DNA of 64,000 nt from Russula earlei (taxonomy: Eukaryota > Basidiomycota > Agaricomycetes > Russulales > Russulaceae). A program made the position numbers and the translations under genes. Within the stretch, counting starts at the first letter, position 1. Each line of letters begins with the position of its first letter. Below the pieces are notes generated by a model, which had not been told where the DNA came from, made no database searches, and saw only the letters and a list, made by a program, of their open reading frames with translations. The DNA lies in the NCBI GenBank assembly GCA_025769875.1, contig JAGFNK010000031.1, positions 124,001-188,000 on the forward strand. The letters run 5' to 3'. Of the stretch, positions 44,490 to 56,897 are shown piece after piece.

Positions 44490-47400
44490 CTACCCAGTGA
44501 ATACACGCGCGATCAGGTAACATGTACAGCCCAGGAAGCGCTATAGAAGATCACTCAGCATGATGACGACGCATCACGGCACCCAATCAAACTTACTATA
44601 ATGCTGGTAAAGCCAACAAAGCTCAACACAAATGTCATGTACGCTTTTGCGGCCGTGATGCCACCACCGGGTTTGAAGGTATCGACGGACTGGCCGCCGC
44701 CCAAAATTCCAGCGAGGAGCAAGCCCTATCATAGGTCAGTGAATGACGTCTTAGGTTCAATGGGAGATTGCCGACGACCCACATTTGACAAGACCCATGC
44801 TAGCAGTACCTGGGCAGTCTGGTGTCAACGTGGCACAGATGTGATGGACAAGTGCTTACATTTGTCCGTACGCTCGCGTAGTAATCTTTGGCGGCCTGCT
44901 CTTTCTCTGCAGGAAGGACGCGGTTATCGTTTGGGCGGATGACAGGTGCTCGGTATTTCAAATTATTGGTTCGCCTCGTCGTAGAGTGCATTGGCGTCGG
45001 CTTCCTCAATGATCATTTCAACATCCACGCGCGATTGGGCGTCTTGAATGACGGCGCCTAGGTCCATCTCCACTTTATCTTCCCCCTTTGTTCCCCACGA
45101 GATCTAATAGGTTAGTTAGTAACAAAAGAAGCAGGACGGATTTGGCCGAACGCACATCATCCTAGGTTGGCAAACGCATAGCTTACATATATTAGACCTT
45201 AACGTGTTTCGATGGCAGCAGCGACACGTCACTTACATATTGAGAATATTGATGTAGGTTGGAGATAATAGTAGATAAGGTATGAAACTGGTGAACATGT
45301 GCCATGGATCCAATGCAAGGAAACTGGCCACGGTGTAGACTGAACAGAAACACTTTAGGACTGTTCTCAGAATACGAATAGTTAGGGATCACCTCCGTAG
45401 GTCACTATTATGCTGAACCACATTATTTGATACGCAGTTCCTCCTTGCTTTGCTGCTTGAATTGCGCACTCCACCGCGGAAAACAGGAGATAGACCATGA
45501 GGATGGCAAGGATGATGGCGACGGTTTTATACTTCCATTTTGCACTATTTGGATGTCAGTAGAAATGCTACCGTATATTAGATAGCGTACGATCGGGGTT
45601 TGTTGCCCATGGCGAACAGGAAGCAGGCAATGACAATGGAAGCTAGGAGATACTAGACACAAGTTCACGTGAGATTAAATACTGCCTCGAAACGGGGAAA
45701 CAATACCTGCACAACTGAATTGAAGTATCGAATAGGGTGCATGTGGAAGGCCGGTGACTCGAGAGACGAGGACAATATCACGAAGAATAGATAGAAGTTT
45801 CCCTTAGTCGGGTCAAGAATGTTGTCAGCATTGCCCTCAACGAATCGCTCAAAATGCTGCTTACGATGGCAAACCAAGAGGCGATCAGATTGACTACATT
45901 GTAGAATGCTTGGATCGTAAGTACGAACTTGCGGCTAGCACTGTGTCCTGACGACAACATTTGTCCAACGTGTGCAATGGCATAGGTCGCGGCGAAAAAC
46001 GATCCGTTCAGCCACCGCCTGCGTTGATTGATGAACTCAGGGAGACCCTCTGGCACGTCCGTTTCGCCAACCGCACCCTTGACATAACGAAGAACCCTAG
46101 ATGCGATATGATCACGACACAATAGAAGCGATGTGGACGTCACATATTTACCAGTTATGGTTAGCCCTTGCAACTAGTTCGAAGCACAATATTCGCTATA
46201 AGGAGTCTCAGCTTGTGCTCTACATCATGTAGTGGTGACGGTGACATACATCCTCAGCGAGATCTGCGGTCGACAGTCAGTCATATCTCTCGGGGTGGCC
46301 AGAACATCCGACGCACACATGTTCGACGTGAAGATGTCAGTGTCTCGGCCATGCAGCACCTCCCCTTTAAAGTACGAGGCTAACGGCCCTTGCCCGGTTT
46401 TGTCATTCTGCAATGCGTGATACCTGTAGGCGGAGAAAGCACCAGGCTAAAGTTGACGCCCTTAGAAACTGGGGTCTCGGAACGCTGTAGATGGCACACC
46501 AGAACGCTGATATAGCCAAATAAGCTCTCAGTGGGTTTGTCTAGAATGTTGCTGACTTTGTATTCAAAGTTCTGGGCTGCGACTGGGAGAAACGTTATCG
46601 TCTACCAATGTATAAATTGAGCGTGTGATCAACCAACCTAAGGGATTTAATAACCCGGACCAGTTCTTGCCCTTGTACGCTGCTATCTCGCCGCATGCGC
46701 CAGCCACGTTCGAATTCAAATCAAAAGCCTTCCACAGGTAGTAGATGCTCTTATGTGCTGGTCGGGTGCCTACATCAATGAGCACGCATACATTCGGCTA
46801 TCCTCATTTCTTAGCACTTTTCGGGGCTGTGGCCGTTCTGGAGAGTGGCTTACCTGTAAGAGAGGACTAAAAGCATTGAAGAACCAACGGTGGCTGTTAA
46901 TCTTCTTCTGATTTCGTTCCTTCATGCAGAAGATGATCTGTGTGGGCACAATACCCTTGTCGGGATACTTGAAGTGCAAATTAGGGTCGATTGCAAAGGA
47001 CGTCGTGTACTCAAATAGATGTGCAGTAACTTGCTTATGGTTAATGACGTTACGCATGTGGCCACCAGGCTGATACACGCCAAGGAGGGTCAAGCAATCG
47101 AGAACGCGTGGATGTATCTTCCGACGCCCATCGGCAACAATACATACAACCACCTTGGGACGGGGTAAGCAGGGCGGCTGACGAATGCGATAGGACTCAC
47201 CTTTTTCCACGATTCAACTCCCCATGTGTGCGAGTTTTTACGAGTGCAGAGGTGCGCAATATTGCGCATAACGCCATACAATGTCCGGCAAAACAGAATT
47301 TCATCTTCCTGAGAACAGATTCACCCTTATTTTTCAGGTCGACTAGGCGTATTCAACGACTCACATTGTACATGGTGATGCAGATAAACAACTCAGTGCG

Positions 47401-49101
47401 TCGGTTCATCTGGTTTTGGCGCAGAAAGTGACCGTTCTTCTCAAAGTCGTCAGGGTCGCATGTGACTGCCGTGTATCTTGTCTTCATCACCTCAGGTTGT
47501 CCAACGCGCGGCAAGACGAGCTTCGGGGGTACAGGCAGATCTAGAACAAGGTTTCCGTTCGTGAGCGGTACGCGCTTTGTTGCGTTGTTCCGCCGTGCGA
47601 CACGCCCAATTGGCGCGGGCCCAAAGTGACGCGTCTCAAGAGGTGTTCCGGGGATATCAGACAAAGCAGACGGTGCGTTAGGGAACACTACACGACGCGG
47701 ATCGGCAAATACGTTCTCGAGCTTGCTCTTCTCCGGCGCTTGATTCAGGAATGCATCGCCTTGGCTGCGAGCCTTGGCGAGAAATTCTTGAAATTTGCTC
47801 TTTGGCTTCTCCTTTTTCTCTTCGTCGCCCATTTCGTGATCTCCCTTTCCTTCTCCCTTTCCTTCCAGGCTTTCCTCATCGTAGTCTCCGTCATGGATGC
47901 CTTCTGTCTCACCGGTATATTGAGACATAATCGTGGGATTAGTCTCTGTGTAATCCGATGTTCCTGTACGATGTCTATCGACATCGACATTGCTGACTGC
48001 TTCGTAGTTGTCATCGCCGATAGCCGGCGTGGGAGAACGAGAACGAGGGATGGTGTACGAGGGAAGCGAATTCCTTCCCGACGCGTATGCTTCAGTATCG
48101 TGGCGAAAGTGGTCAATGGGGGAGACTGGCTTCAGCGGGGAGCGGCGCTGAATGATGCGATTCATGGGAGGTGTAAGAGCTTGTGATTGGAATGGGTCAT
48201 ACAAAATACGCTGCGGTTGCTGGGTTTTTGACACTAGACCAACGGAAGATTCGTTGAGGTCATCCCGCGAAGGGGTGGGCAACTGGAAAATGTGTCGTTG
48301 GGATGGCGTGACACTGCTGACAGGGGACGAGGCTCTGCTACTAGAACGGGCACTTCGAGCAGTGGCAGAGGACAGTTGTGAAGGTGGACGTGGGGGGTGA
48401 TGGTGATGAGCTTCTCCACCAGACGTGAGGTCACCGGTGCGATCACAGCTGGAGGATGAATCGAGAGAACGACGCCGGTATGCATAACTTGGGTACGGAG
48501 CTATAGATTGTTGCTGAGACTGAGAGCCGTCAGAGAAAGGATCCTCGAATTCTTTTCTAATGTCCTGGTCGTCCCATTGGAGTGGTTCGCCCGAGTCAAT
48601 GGTAGGAAGAGCCGGTGGCTGCTGAGACAGCATACGGGCACCAGCCTGATATCGACTAGCTTGGCTGACCTTGGCAGGCGCCGCGTAATCCGTTGACACC
48701 GTATAAGAGGTGGTGCTGGACGCACTTGACGGTGGGCGTTCATTGGGTGGTGTGCGTGTGCGCGCACTTTGAGGAGGAGCGGAATGGAAAGGAGGGGTCG
48801 ATGTGGAGGGGTAACGACTTTGCAGCTTTGTGACGGCCTCGGCGATGGAATCAAAAGTGGAAATAGCAGAAGCCTGCGGCTGAGAAGATGACGAGCCTAA
48901 AGCGTACTGGAGGGTTTTGGAACCTCCCGATGGGGAGTGTCCTGAAGACAGTATCTGGGGTTCATCAATGTCATCATCATCATAGTCGGCGTCATCGATG
49001 TCTTCCTGATAATCGTCGTCTTCATAGTCGTCGTGGAGAGAAGGCGCTGCTGACGTCCCTTGGACGTATCTGTACGAAAGCACCTTTCTCGCAGCGCTCA
49101 T
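44490..49101 (-). CDS. Chitin synthase (GT2, division 1)
   Basis: Plasma-membrane enzyme polymerising GlcNAc from UDP-GlcNAc. The first ~480 residues are disordered and acidic ([20 protein letters not shown]), then Ser/Pro-rich. The catalytic region contains [122 protein letters not shown] and [13 protein letters not shown]. The last four carry the acceptor-site and QRRRW motifs. Seven or so membrane helices follow, with several short introns, ending [16 protein letters not shown]. Sequence fits classes I-III rather than IV-VII; there is no myosin head. Length about 1,050 residues. Confidence 0.93.
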
Positions 49102-49409
49102 GATAGGGTTGTCGAATGGAAGAGAACGTGACCCCAGGCAGAGTCCTCAATGCCGTTGTCCCTAAGGCTGAATTCCAACGCGCCCGAGCCCGACGTTATG
49201 CGTGGCAGTAGAGGTAATCATCACGTGACCGCGTGTTTCGACCACCAGCTTGACACGAGGCAAGCCACGCTCTGCACACACGCGATTACGCCTCACACGC
49301 GATCGAGTCGGGGTCATTCCAACACAGCCATATCGTAGTAGAAATACAACACCGTTTGGTTGGATGGCAAGCGTAGACCACCTCGTACCATTCCACAACG
49401 TCAAATGTA

Positions 49410-50330
49410 TCAGATGAACTTTTTAAACGCTTCGAAACAGGAAAGTATTACACGACGGTTGTCCAATGGTTTCATTCCTTCGCTGTAACGATGAGAGGGG
49501 CGCGGAATATCGGGAAGGTGGGCATAGACAATGGTCTCTTCAGGCGGGTACTGTCCAAGTTGAACGGCCTCCACAAGAGGAGCCGTAACCGGTATTTTGA
49601 AGAATGTAGGGGAAGTACCCTTCATGGTGATACCAGGGAAAACTCTGTTATCAATGGGAGCCTGGCCTAGGGTTTCTGTGCGAGTGAGATTGTTTGTATA
49701 GAATGCGGCGATGGCTTCGGCGATGAGTTGAGGCACTGGTTCCGTGCTATCAAGATATCGTTTATCTTCTTGGACGAGCAACAGAATATCTGAATCGTCC
49801 AGAATACAGACGTCTGTCTTGGCGTGTCGTAATTCGCCACAGATGAAGAGAGGAATGTCCTTTCTCGTTCTTGCGACCCTCCCAATGCCGGTATAACTGA
49901 GGACACGGAATAGGTTCACCGCGAAGTCGTCAACTGCGGACTCCTCCATTGGAGCGATCGCCATTGCCAGATCTAATGTGCGGAGGAGGGTGTAAACCTC
50001 GATGTTACGAGTTTCATTCCGATCCTGCACCAAGAGGATTTGGTCATCCACAGTTGGTGCCGGAAGATTGGGGGTCTCGAAAAATGTGGCGGCATTCTGG
50101 TAGAGGACCCTAATATTGTAGCTTTTCAGATCATTTTGGGTCCAATCAGAGCCGGATTTAGCGGAACGAATGAGGTTTGCCATGTTATCGGTAATCCGAC
50201 CAGTTTGGTAAAGACCCTCTATAGACCATTTAGCTTGAGTTGAAGGGGGGCACAAATGGTGGGTAAGTAAATGGATGGACTCACGTAAAAGTTGATCGGT
50301 TCGAGGTGCTCAGGAGGCTAGGATTGTGCT
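49410..50330 (-). CDS. Hypothetical protein with PD-(D/E)XK-like signature
   Basis: Resembles uncharacterised proteins I recall from mushroom genomes; no function is known to me. Text landmarks are GLYQTGRITDNMANLIRSAK, RNIEVYTLLRTLDLAMAIAP, FICGELRHAKTDVCILDDSD and ILLLVQEDKRYLD. The Glu in GEL, the Asp in TDVCIL and the E-D-K in VQEDK are spaced like a PD-(D/E)XK nuclease core. The C-terminal part (PTFFKIPVTAPLVEAVQLGQ) ends ILSCFEAFKKFI. The frame's apparent start at 50255 is a TTG. An upstream exon ending PPEHLEPINFY before GTGAGT (about 50318-50286) probably precedes it, so the true start is unresolved. Confidence 0.6.
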
Positions 50331-50509
50331 GTTCTGCGCAGTAGATGAAACTCGTTTGCTTTGTACTGTGTTGAAAGTTGGACATCGGTGTTGGTATCGA
50401 AGAGCGGGTCGGGGACTCCTTTCCACTGGCGCGCGTGGCATCTACACGAAAGCCAGGTCGGGCCTGGGCTCAAGATCCTCGTCGTGGATTAGCATTTACA
50501 TCCACCTCA

Positions 50510-52721
50510 ATGCGACCATGCCCTGTATTCTCGCTTGGTCGTCATCTTGCCCCCTTCGGTCGTCTGCGTCGACCCTTGTCAGTTTCACTCGTTCACACAT
50601 GTAGTGTGGTCCCGACACGGTCTCCAGGTGCAGTGCACTGCGATTTGCAGACGACAACGGCTCCCACCTACAAGGGACCTTCGGTATCCCCAGCTGCCAC
50701 ATCCTGTTTCGCCTCCATAGCAGCGCGTCACCCGGTCAGACTTCAGCACGCGCCCACCCTCACCGTTCTGCACACAGCGCGCGAACTCCTCGCGCGCGTT
50801 CTCCCTCCTCAATCTCCCGAGTTATCCTTCTGGAATGCAGTTCTCTGCAAAGTATCGGATGAAATATCGCGTTCGAGTCTTACCTCGAACCGAGAACATG
50901 TGACAATCGTTGGTGCGTACAAGGGGGAAGTCATTGTTCGACCGGCCCCGCGCTTATGCATCTTTTGCAGTTTACGCTGTGGACGAATTCTCTGGAGGGG
51001 AATCGCTTGTGAGCGCTTTGATCGAGGACCCTTTCTCACCCGAGGTGGAAAGTGCACGGATTTCGAAACGCTGGGAGGCCCACGAACAGGATAGCAGGCT
51101 TGAAATCGAGTGCGCGATCTGTGTCTTCGCCTACCTACCACTCACCATAATCACTCTGCAGGCATGCCTCGTCTCCCGTCGACGTCCCAGACGGCCCAGC
51201 TCCTTCGTCATCTCACCGTTTGCGCTTGTCATCGTCCTCGTTTTTGGCATCCATGCCCTTCCCTACGCGATTAATCGAGCTCCGACCGACCAGAGAGCTA
51301 TTGCAAGATGACTTGCGGCTCCTGTATACAGCGGATATCCCCATAATCCTCCTCAATCCGCTCACTACGCCACTCACAACGCTTTCCCCACATACGTCTT
51401 CGAATCCAAATCCGCTGGTGTTGCCGTATCCATTTCCACAGCACGGTCTCCTTCTGATCGCTTCCCCCTCGCCCATTTCAACATCATCAAGCGTTCCACC
51501 AATCGTTTCCGAACTCGGAGTCAGTCCGAATCGCGTATTCCTCGTCGACCCGGACCGGGCTTTATCATCGATTAAGACTTTGCGCGTCAATCCTTCCGAT
51601 GTATCGCATATACAACGCTACTCGGACGACGCCCGTGCTTCTGGCCTGAGCATACTAAAGCACCAACTACAATCTGTTCCCACTCCGATGCAGAAAGGAG
51701 ATGCGCTGGTGATCGCGACCGTCAGTGTGCTGCGCGATAGGTTGAACGGATGTGAAGCCGAAACACGCGATGCGGCCGCTCTCGCGCACGCTCTACGAAG
51801 CGAGATCTCCCGCGAGCACGAGGATGCTTACCGCGCCGTATTCGGCCCTGCCTCAGAACAGCCAGGATCAACATCGGCAGATCACGGTAGCAACAAGGTG
51901 CGCGCCGCCATGACCCGCGCAGACGACGAGGTGTTGCCCGTGCTGAGCCACATGGTGTGGTGGCGTGTGCTCTGGGCCCCAGACGAGGTCGGCTGGCGCA
52001 TGCGGCAGGCGGTGCGGGATGCCTGGGTTGGAAGCGTCGCAAGCGGGCTGCTGCCCGCGCTCGCCGCGCTCCCCAGCACGCAAACGGCGCAGGCCAGGAC
52101 GCGCCCTCTCGCGGGCCGCGGCGCTTCCGGCGTCGCTGCGCTCACACGTGCTGCTCAACGCGCTGAACCAACTCACGCATGCGCCCTCCTTTGCCCTCGA
52201 TCCGCGCACGCTGCTCCGCTCGCTCGAACGCCGTGTCGCGCGGCTCGATTCTGGCCCGACTGCCGCGCTCGCGCGCGCGGCGCAGGTCCTGCTTCTGCGT
52301 ATCGCTGGCAGCGTCGGTGCCGGTGCTGCCACAGGCGCGATGATATTCACGCATGGTGTGGGCGAGGCGGCCGGCGCGGGACTGTTCGTAGTGGCTACGG
52401 GTATTCGCTGGGCGATCGGGAGATGGGATAAGATGCGGAAGGCGTGGATGGCTGATTGGGTACGGGTAAAGGAGGCGGCGGAGCGGGACGTCAAGGTACG
52501 GGATCATCGCTTCTTCCCCGTGGTTATGGCTGATGGTCCTCCGATTTATGTAGGTTCCTCTCGACCAAGCGCTCGAAACGCGAGTTCTAATCGTACCCAC
52601 ACGGGCAGCGGAAGGCATCGAGGGTATTGTCGCGAAACGCGAAGACGAATTAAAGCAGTGGCGGCGAGATGTTAATGAGCTCGACGCTGTCATTCCAGAC
52701 TCTCTAAAATCTAGAGCATAG
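50510..52721 (+). CDS. Mitochondrial protein, possibly Mmc1-like
   Basis: ATG 50510 gives MRPCPVFSLGRHLAPFGRLR, an Arg-rich presequence. Exons encode LHTARELLARVLPPQSPELSF, then (after an intron near 50913-50970) VYAVDEFSGGESLVSALIED, then RLIELRPTRELLQDDLRLLY. A C-terminal part reads VWWRVLWAPDEVGWRMRQAV, HVLLNALNQLTHAPSFALD and AGSVGAGAATGAMIFTHGVG. The Gly/Ala-rich helices near the end recall the C-terminal region of fungal Mmc1, a mitochondrial matrix protein; this is a tentative recollection. The last intron (52496-52550) leads to VPLDQALETRVLIVP and DAVIPDSLKSRA. The frame changes between about 52060 and 52140 in a GC-rich stretch without a usable intron, so an indel or annotation gap is likely. 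Confidence 0.6.
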
Positions 52722-52965
52722 AAGTCCAGACCATTCGTAGGTGGCTGTGTTGGCTATTGTAGCGCCTGTGGAATTTCTAGAACAGAACATGATCTAATTA
52801 CACAGGACCTGATTATATACTGAGTGAGGGGGTGTGATGGTGGGCCGCGAAACGGGATTTGTACTGATAAGCACATGCCAATGTCACAAGGGTCGATATG
52901 CACCTCGATGGGCGACATGAATGGGATGATTATGATGAATAAGGTGCAAAAGAAAGTGATGATAA

Positions 52966-53730
52966 CTAGATGGCAGCTGATGATGACGTCTGTGGAGACA
53001 TTGATTCGGGTACTGATGCGATATTGGGGTGAGTGGTAGCATAGGTGAAAAGTCCAAGAAAAAGCTCACAAGGAGGGAGCTGTGGCCGTGTGCCTTCTGA
53101 GAATACCCGGCCAAGGAGAACGCCGACACCTTCAAATACACCGAGTAGGATTCCACAAGCAACAGCAGATCCGAAAGCGGCTTTTGGGCCACCTGGGAAA
53201 TTGAGACATTAGTAACGGAAGGCAGGAAACCGTCTATTGAGAAGGATTCCACAAAAATTCCACCTCGGAAATGAACATGACAGCCAGAGAAAGAACTCAC
53301 TACGTGCCGCCAAGCAGCCACCTGTCATGAAACCGGAAATAATGGCGTTCCATGCGTCCTCCTTTTGCCGATAACCTTTCACGGCACAATCGAACGTAGA
53401 GAACATGCCACCCCAAACCCCAAAGTTACCACCGGTGACGGGTGCGCGGGCTTTTATAGTTGAAATGGCACCAACGAGGCGTTCACCCTATATGCGTGCA
53501 GCATTGGCGTCATGTCCCTATCGGTGGATAAGACGGGTAGGATACATACTCTTGGAGAGTTCCGAGCACCTTTTATGCCATGCCAAATACCGCCACCGAC
53601 AGCACCCATGGCAAAGGCACCACCAAAGTCATTGAGGATCACCCACGGGCTGCATGGTCATTAGTGCACGGGAAGAGTTCAGGAAGGAAATGGCACACCA
53701 GGGATCCCGGGTGTGATCGGCGTGTGTCAT
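52966..53730 (-). CDS. tim17: Mitochondrial import inner membrane translocase subunit Tim17
   Basis: Core subunit of the TIM23 presequence translocase. ATG 53730 gives [11 protein letters not shown], spliced to [20 protein letters not shown], then [13 protein letters not shown]. Next come [76 protein letters not shown] and [20 protein letters not shown]. The four Tim17/22/23 membrane helices with their GxxxG motifs are present. The C-terminus either reads on to the stop at 52968-52966 or has one more intron starting GTGAGC near 53074. It is divergent from the CDCA7-type gene. Confidence 0.93.
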
Positions 53731-54141
53731 TGGAGAAGGCAAACAACAAATTTAAAGCAAGGGAGGAGGAAAGTGAGGGATCCCAGCCAATCAGGAGAGA
53801 AAATCTGTTACCTTAGGGCCGGCGTATAATCACGTGAATTCCGCGCATGTGAGTGTCCACGTGATTGGGCCGATTAACTCGAATTGGGAATCAACGGAGC
53901 AAGCGCGAGGTCAGAACACACCCCCGTGTGGTTTATCTTCAACCACTATCATCCCATGTCGGTCCGCCCATTGTCCCTCCGGGCTCGGCGCGCTCCTCCC
54001 TCTTCGACTAGATCGCGCAACCTTCCGGAGGTATACGTTCTAGTTCCACGCTCACCATACTCTCTTGCCCCGTCCGAAGCCATCGGAGCCCGCACGACTA
54101 ACCGCTCTTATAACCCACCGACTCCATTACGCGAACACAAC
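53731..54141. promoter_or_regulatory. Divergent promoter, tim17 / CDCA7-like gene, with two CACGTG sites
   Basis: 411 bp separate the two start codons. CACGTG occurs at 53831-53836 and 53858-53863, 27 bp apart, each within a CACGTGA context. Confidence 0.5.
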
Positions 54142-56693
54142 ATGTCGAACGCAGCTTCCCCACTAACCGTCATCAAGAGAAAACGCTCAGAGGCGGATTT
54201 TGGCGGAACAGAGCAGCGCGTCCCAGAACCCAAGTCCAAGAGACCGAAGGTTGCCACTTTGACATCAAAATCAAAGACCCAAGCTGCCACGAAGCACACC
54301 CACGCGGTAGCGTCAAACGCGACCACAGAATTCCCAAATGGCTTCTTCTACTGCCACCAATGCAATAAGAAACGCGATTCTTCAGGTGAACGAAGAGCGG
54401 TCCTGATCATATGCTTGGTCAACATTCTAAAACTCTTCCCCAGTCGGACTATATTGTACATACAAGATCAAAACCTCGAACACTGTAGCCCGCTGCAAGG
54501 CCAAGTATTGTAGGCCGTGCCTTAAGAATCGATACGGGCAGAGCTTAGACGAGATCAAGGATCGCGGCATCGACGCACTTTCTAACGAAACCGCTTCTCA
54601 TGATAAAGCGCAAGGCTACATCTTCAAGTACGTTGAATTGATCGCGACCTATCATCTACTCACCGCTTGGCCCCGCTAGATGTCCGCGCTGCCTTGGAAA
54701 CTGTAATTGTCGAGGGTGTCGCAAAGCCGTGGGTCTTGAGCCCACTGGGTATGCTCCATCTACTTCGTAAAATCCTTTTCTTATCTATTTCTTTTTCTAT
54801 CTCCAGTAACTTGACTTTGGTGGCAAAGAAAACTGGAGCTGACTCGGTTGCTGTCATGCTTGACAGTAATGTTAAGATGATTGGTATACTCCCTGGGAAA
54901 GGCAGACAAATACTCGATGCTCCCGATGCTCCCAACCGACGCAAGGTGTCAGTGACCAAGGTACCCCTTCCTGTATCCAACGTAACAGCTTCAAAGTCAA
55001 GGCCACCCGTCAAATACAAGCCTAGACCCCTCCCGAAGGTCCTTTGGGCTCCCGTACCTGTTCCACCATCATTCACCCTCGACCGTGCCCTGCCGCGCAT
55101 TGCGATCCGAGAGTTTGTTGTGCGATTCGGGAAGATTCTCGATATGTCGCGCACCCACCTTGAAGAGCTGGAGGAAATAGGAGGGAGGCGGTCGCATGAC
55201 ATTGATGACGATGATGATAATTTAGAGCAAGATATCGATGTGGAGATGGGATGGGTGGGCGAGACATGCCTACGGGCAATCTTCCTCGGGCTCCTCAATT
55301 TACTCTTGAATGACCAGCCCGAGTTTGGTGGCAAGGAAGAGAAGAAGGCCCTCCGGGATGCAATACAGGAGATAAAGTCATCCCGGGCCAATTTAAGCCG
55401 CATATGGGGTGCTCTCGCGGCTCTACGCACTGAGTTTGCGAGGGTGGACAACAAGACCATATTCCCCGATCCACTCCCCCCTCCTCAGCATACCAAAATA
55501 CACACCACACGCAGTGGTGCATTGAATAGTGCAGGGATGAACATCACAGCCACATCACAACTGGTACCGGTCGTGCTGCCTCTGATTGAGATGGTTCTGG
55601 AGGCTCAAGCCGTGCGCGACGAGTTCGAAGAAGGTGCCAAGGAAACGAAAGAACGCGCTAGAGAAGAGAAGGAGCAAGCCAAGGCCATCCGCGAGCAATG
55701 GGAGGGGCGAAAGCAGAAGAATAACCTGGTACCGTCTCATTCCTACGATCTTGACAGCTAGACTGAGATGCTTGGCAGAACAAAGCTGCCAGAATGGAAT
55801 ACAAACAAAGGCTAAACGCGCTTGAACAGGCTCAACGCGTTGTGCTGCACGTCTATGCGCCACGCTTCGCACCACTGGGCACCGACCATGAGGGCCGCAT
55901 TTACTTTGCACTTACGCCGAGCGTGGCCGAACGTGAGGCAGCAGGGGCACTCTTGGCCGGTGATATAATCAAAGGTGGCAAAGCTCAGGGTCGCGCGATA
56001 GTCAGCACAGACGAGCGCAGCACGATGCGACGCTGGGGCTGGTTTGTCGCCGTCTGGGGGAAGAAACCTGCTGACGGACTCCTTCCCGAGGATGACGATG
56101 ACGATGACGACGTCGAGCGCTGGTGGGGAATCTGGCAACCTGACGAAATCCGGAGGCTCGCAGACTGGATCGCAATCAGGAATGGGATCGCGGAAGGGAA
56201 GCATCACACTACTGAGGGTGACGACCGCCATGGGCGAGTCGCGCCTGTCCCAGCCGGTCGGGAGCGTTCGGCTGCAAGCTCCCGCTCCAGCAGCTCACTA
56301 AAGACCGGCAGTCGTGAGTCCCGCTCTGGAGCGTGGTCGGGCAACTTGACACCTTTGTCCGACGCATCTGATACTGAGGACGAGCCAGGGTTTGACTCGT
56401 CTCTGTCATCCGTTTCCGGAGCCGAGTCTGATGGAGAGCCGAACGGAGATGATGGCAAAGTGCGGACGCACGTGGACGCACGGCATTTACCCTCGCAGAA
56501 CGAGCTCAAGACACTGGTCAAGGCCCTAATAGAGTACGCAGAGGTACTAGAATGGAGAGTGTGGCGCATGCAAGAGGAACATGAAGGAGGCAGTAAAGAG
56601 AACAGGACAGTCAAAGACAAAGACAATGCCAGAGCAGCTGGTGGTCCCGTTAGAGCGATCTCCCCTACAAATTTTTACGGACCAACAGCGTGA
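54142..56693 (+). CDS. CDCA7-type zinc-finger (zf-4CXXC_R1) protein with DDT/WHIM-like region
   Basis: Nuclear, probably chromatin-associated. ATG 54142 (MSNAASPLTVIKRKRSEADF) leads to a basic NLS-rich stretch, then the Cys-rich domain, assembled over three introns: YCHQCNKKRDSS, LYCTYKIKTSN, RCKAKYCRPCLKNRYGQ, FKCPRCLGNCNCRGCRKAVG, LEPTG. This is the zf-4CXXC_R1 domain of CDCA7 and its fungal relatives, including the NRYG segment whose Gly is among the ICF-mutated positions in CDCA7. Downstream is a DDT-like part (LPRIAIREFVVRFGKILDMS), acidic D/E runs, and a WHIM-like part (FAPLGTDHEGRIYFALTP; WWGIWQPDEIRRLADWI). The Ser-rich tail ends PTNFYGPTA. Last intron at about 55729-55779. In animals CDCA7 recruits the remodeller HELLS in DNA-methylation maintenance; here that role is inferred. 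Confidence 0.82.
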
Positions 56694-56897
56694 CGGTTCC
56701 ATTATGAACGGGGTCTGCTTTCAAGGTCCCTAGATAGATGGTTCGTGTCGGATTAAATTATTCTTGTTCATACCCCTTCGATGTTAAAGCTAACTTTTCC
56801 TTTAACTTTATGCACACGATAGCTTACGTGGTGGTGTCGCTATATGTAATATGCTATACAAAGTTCGTAATGCGGGGCATTGTCGTCGTGGAGGTTC

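Noticed and set aside
50910..51311. 133-codon frame as a separate gene
   Set aside because: Part of it (VYAVDEFSGGESLVSALIED) fits as an exon of the 50510-52721 gene; the rest is intron read-through.
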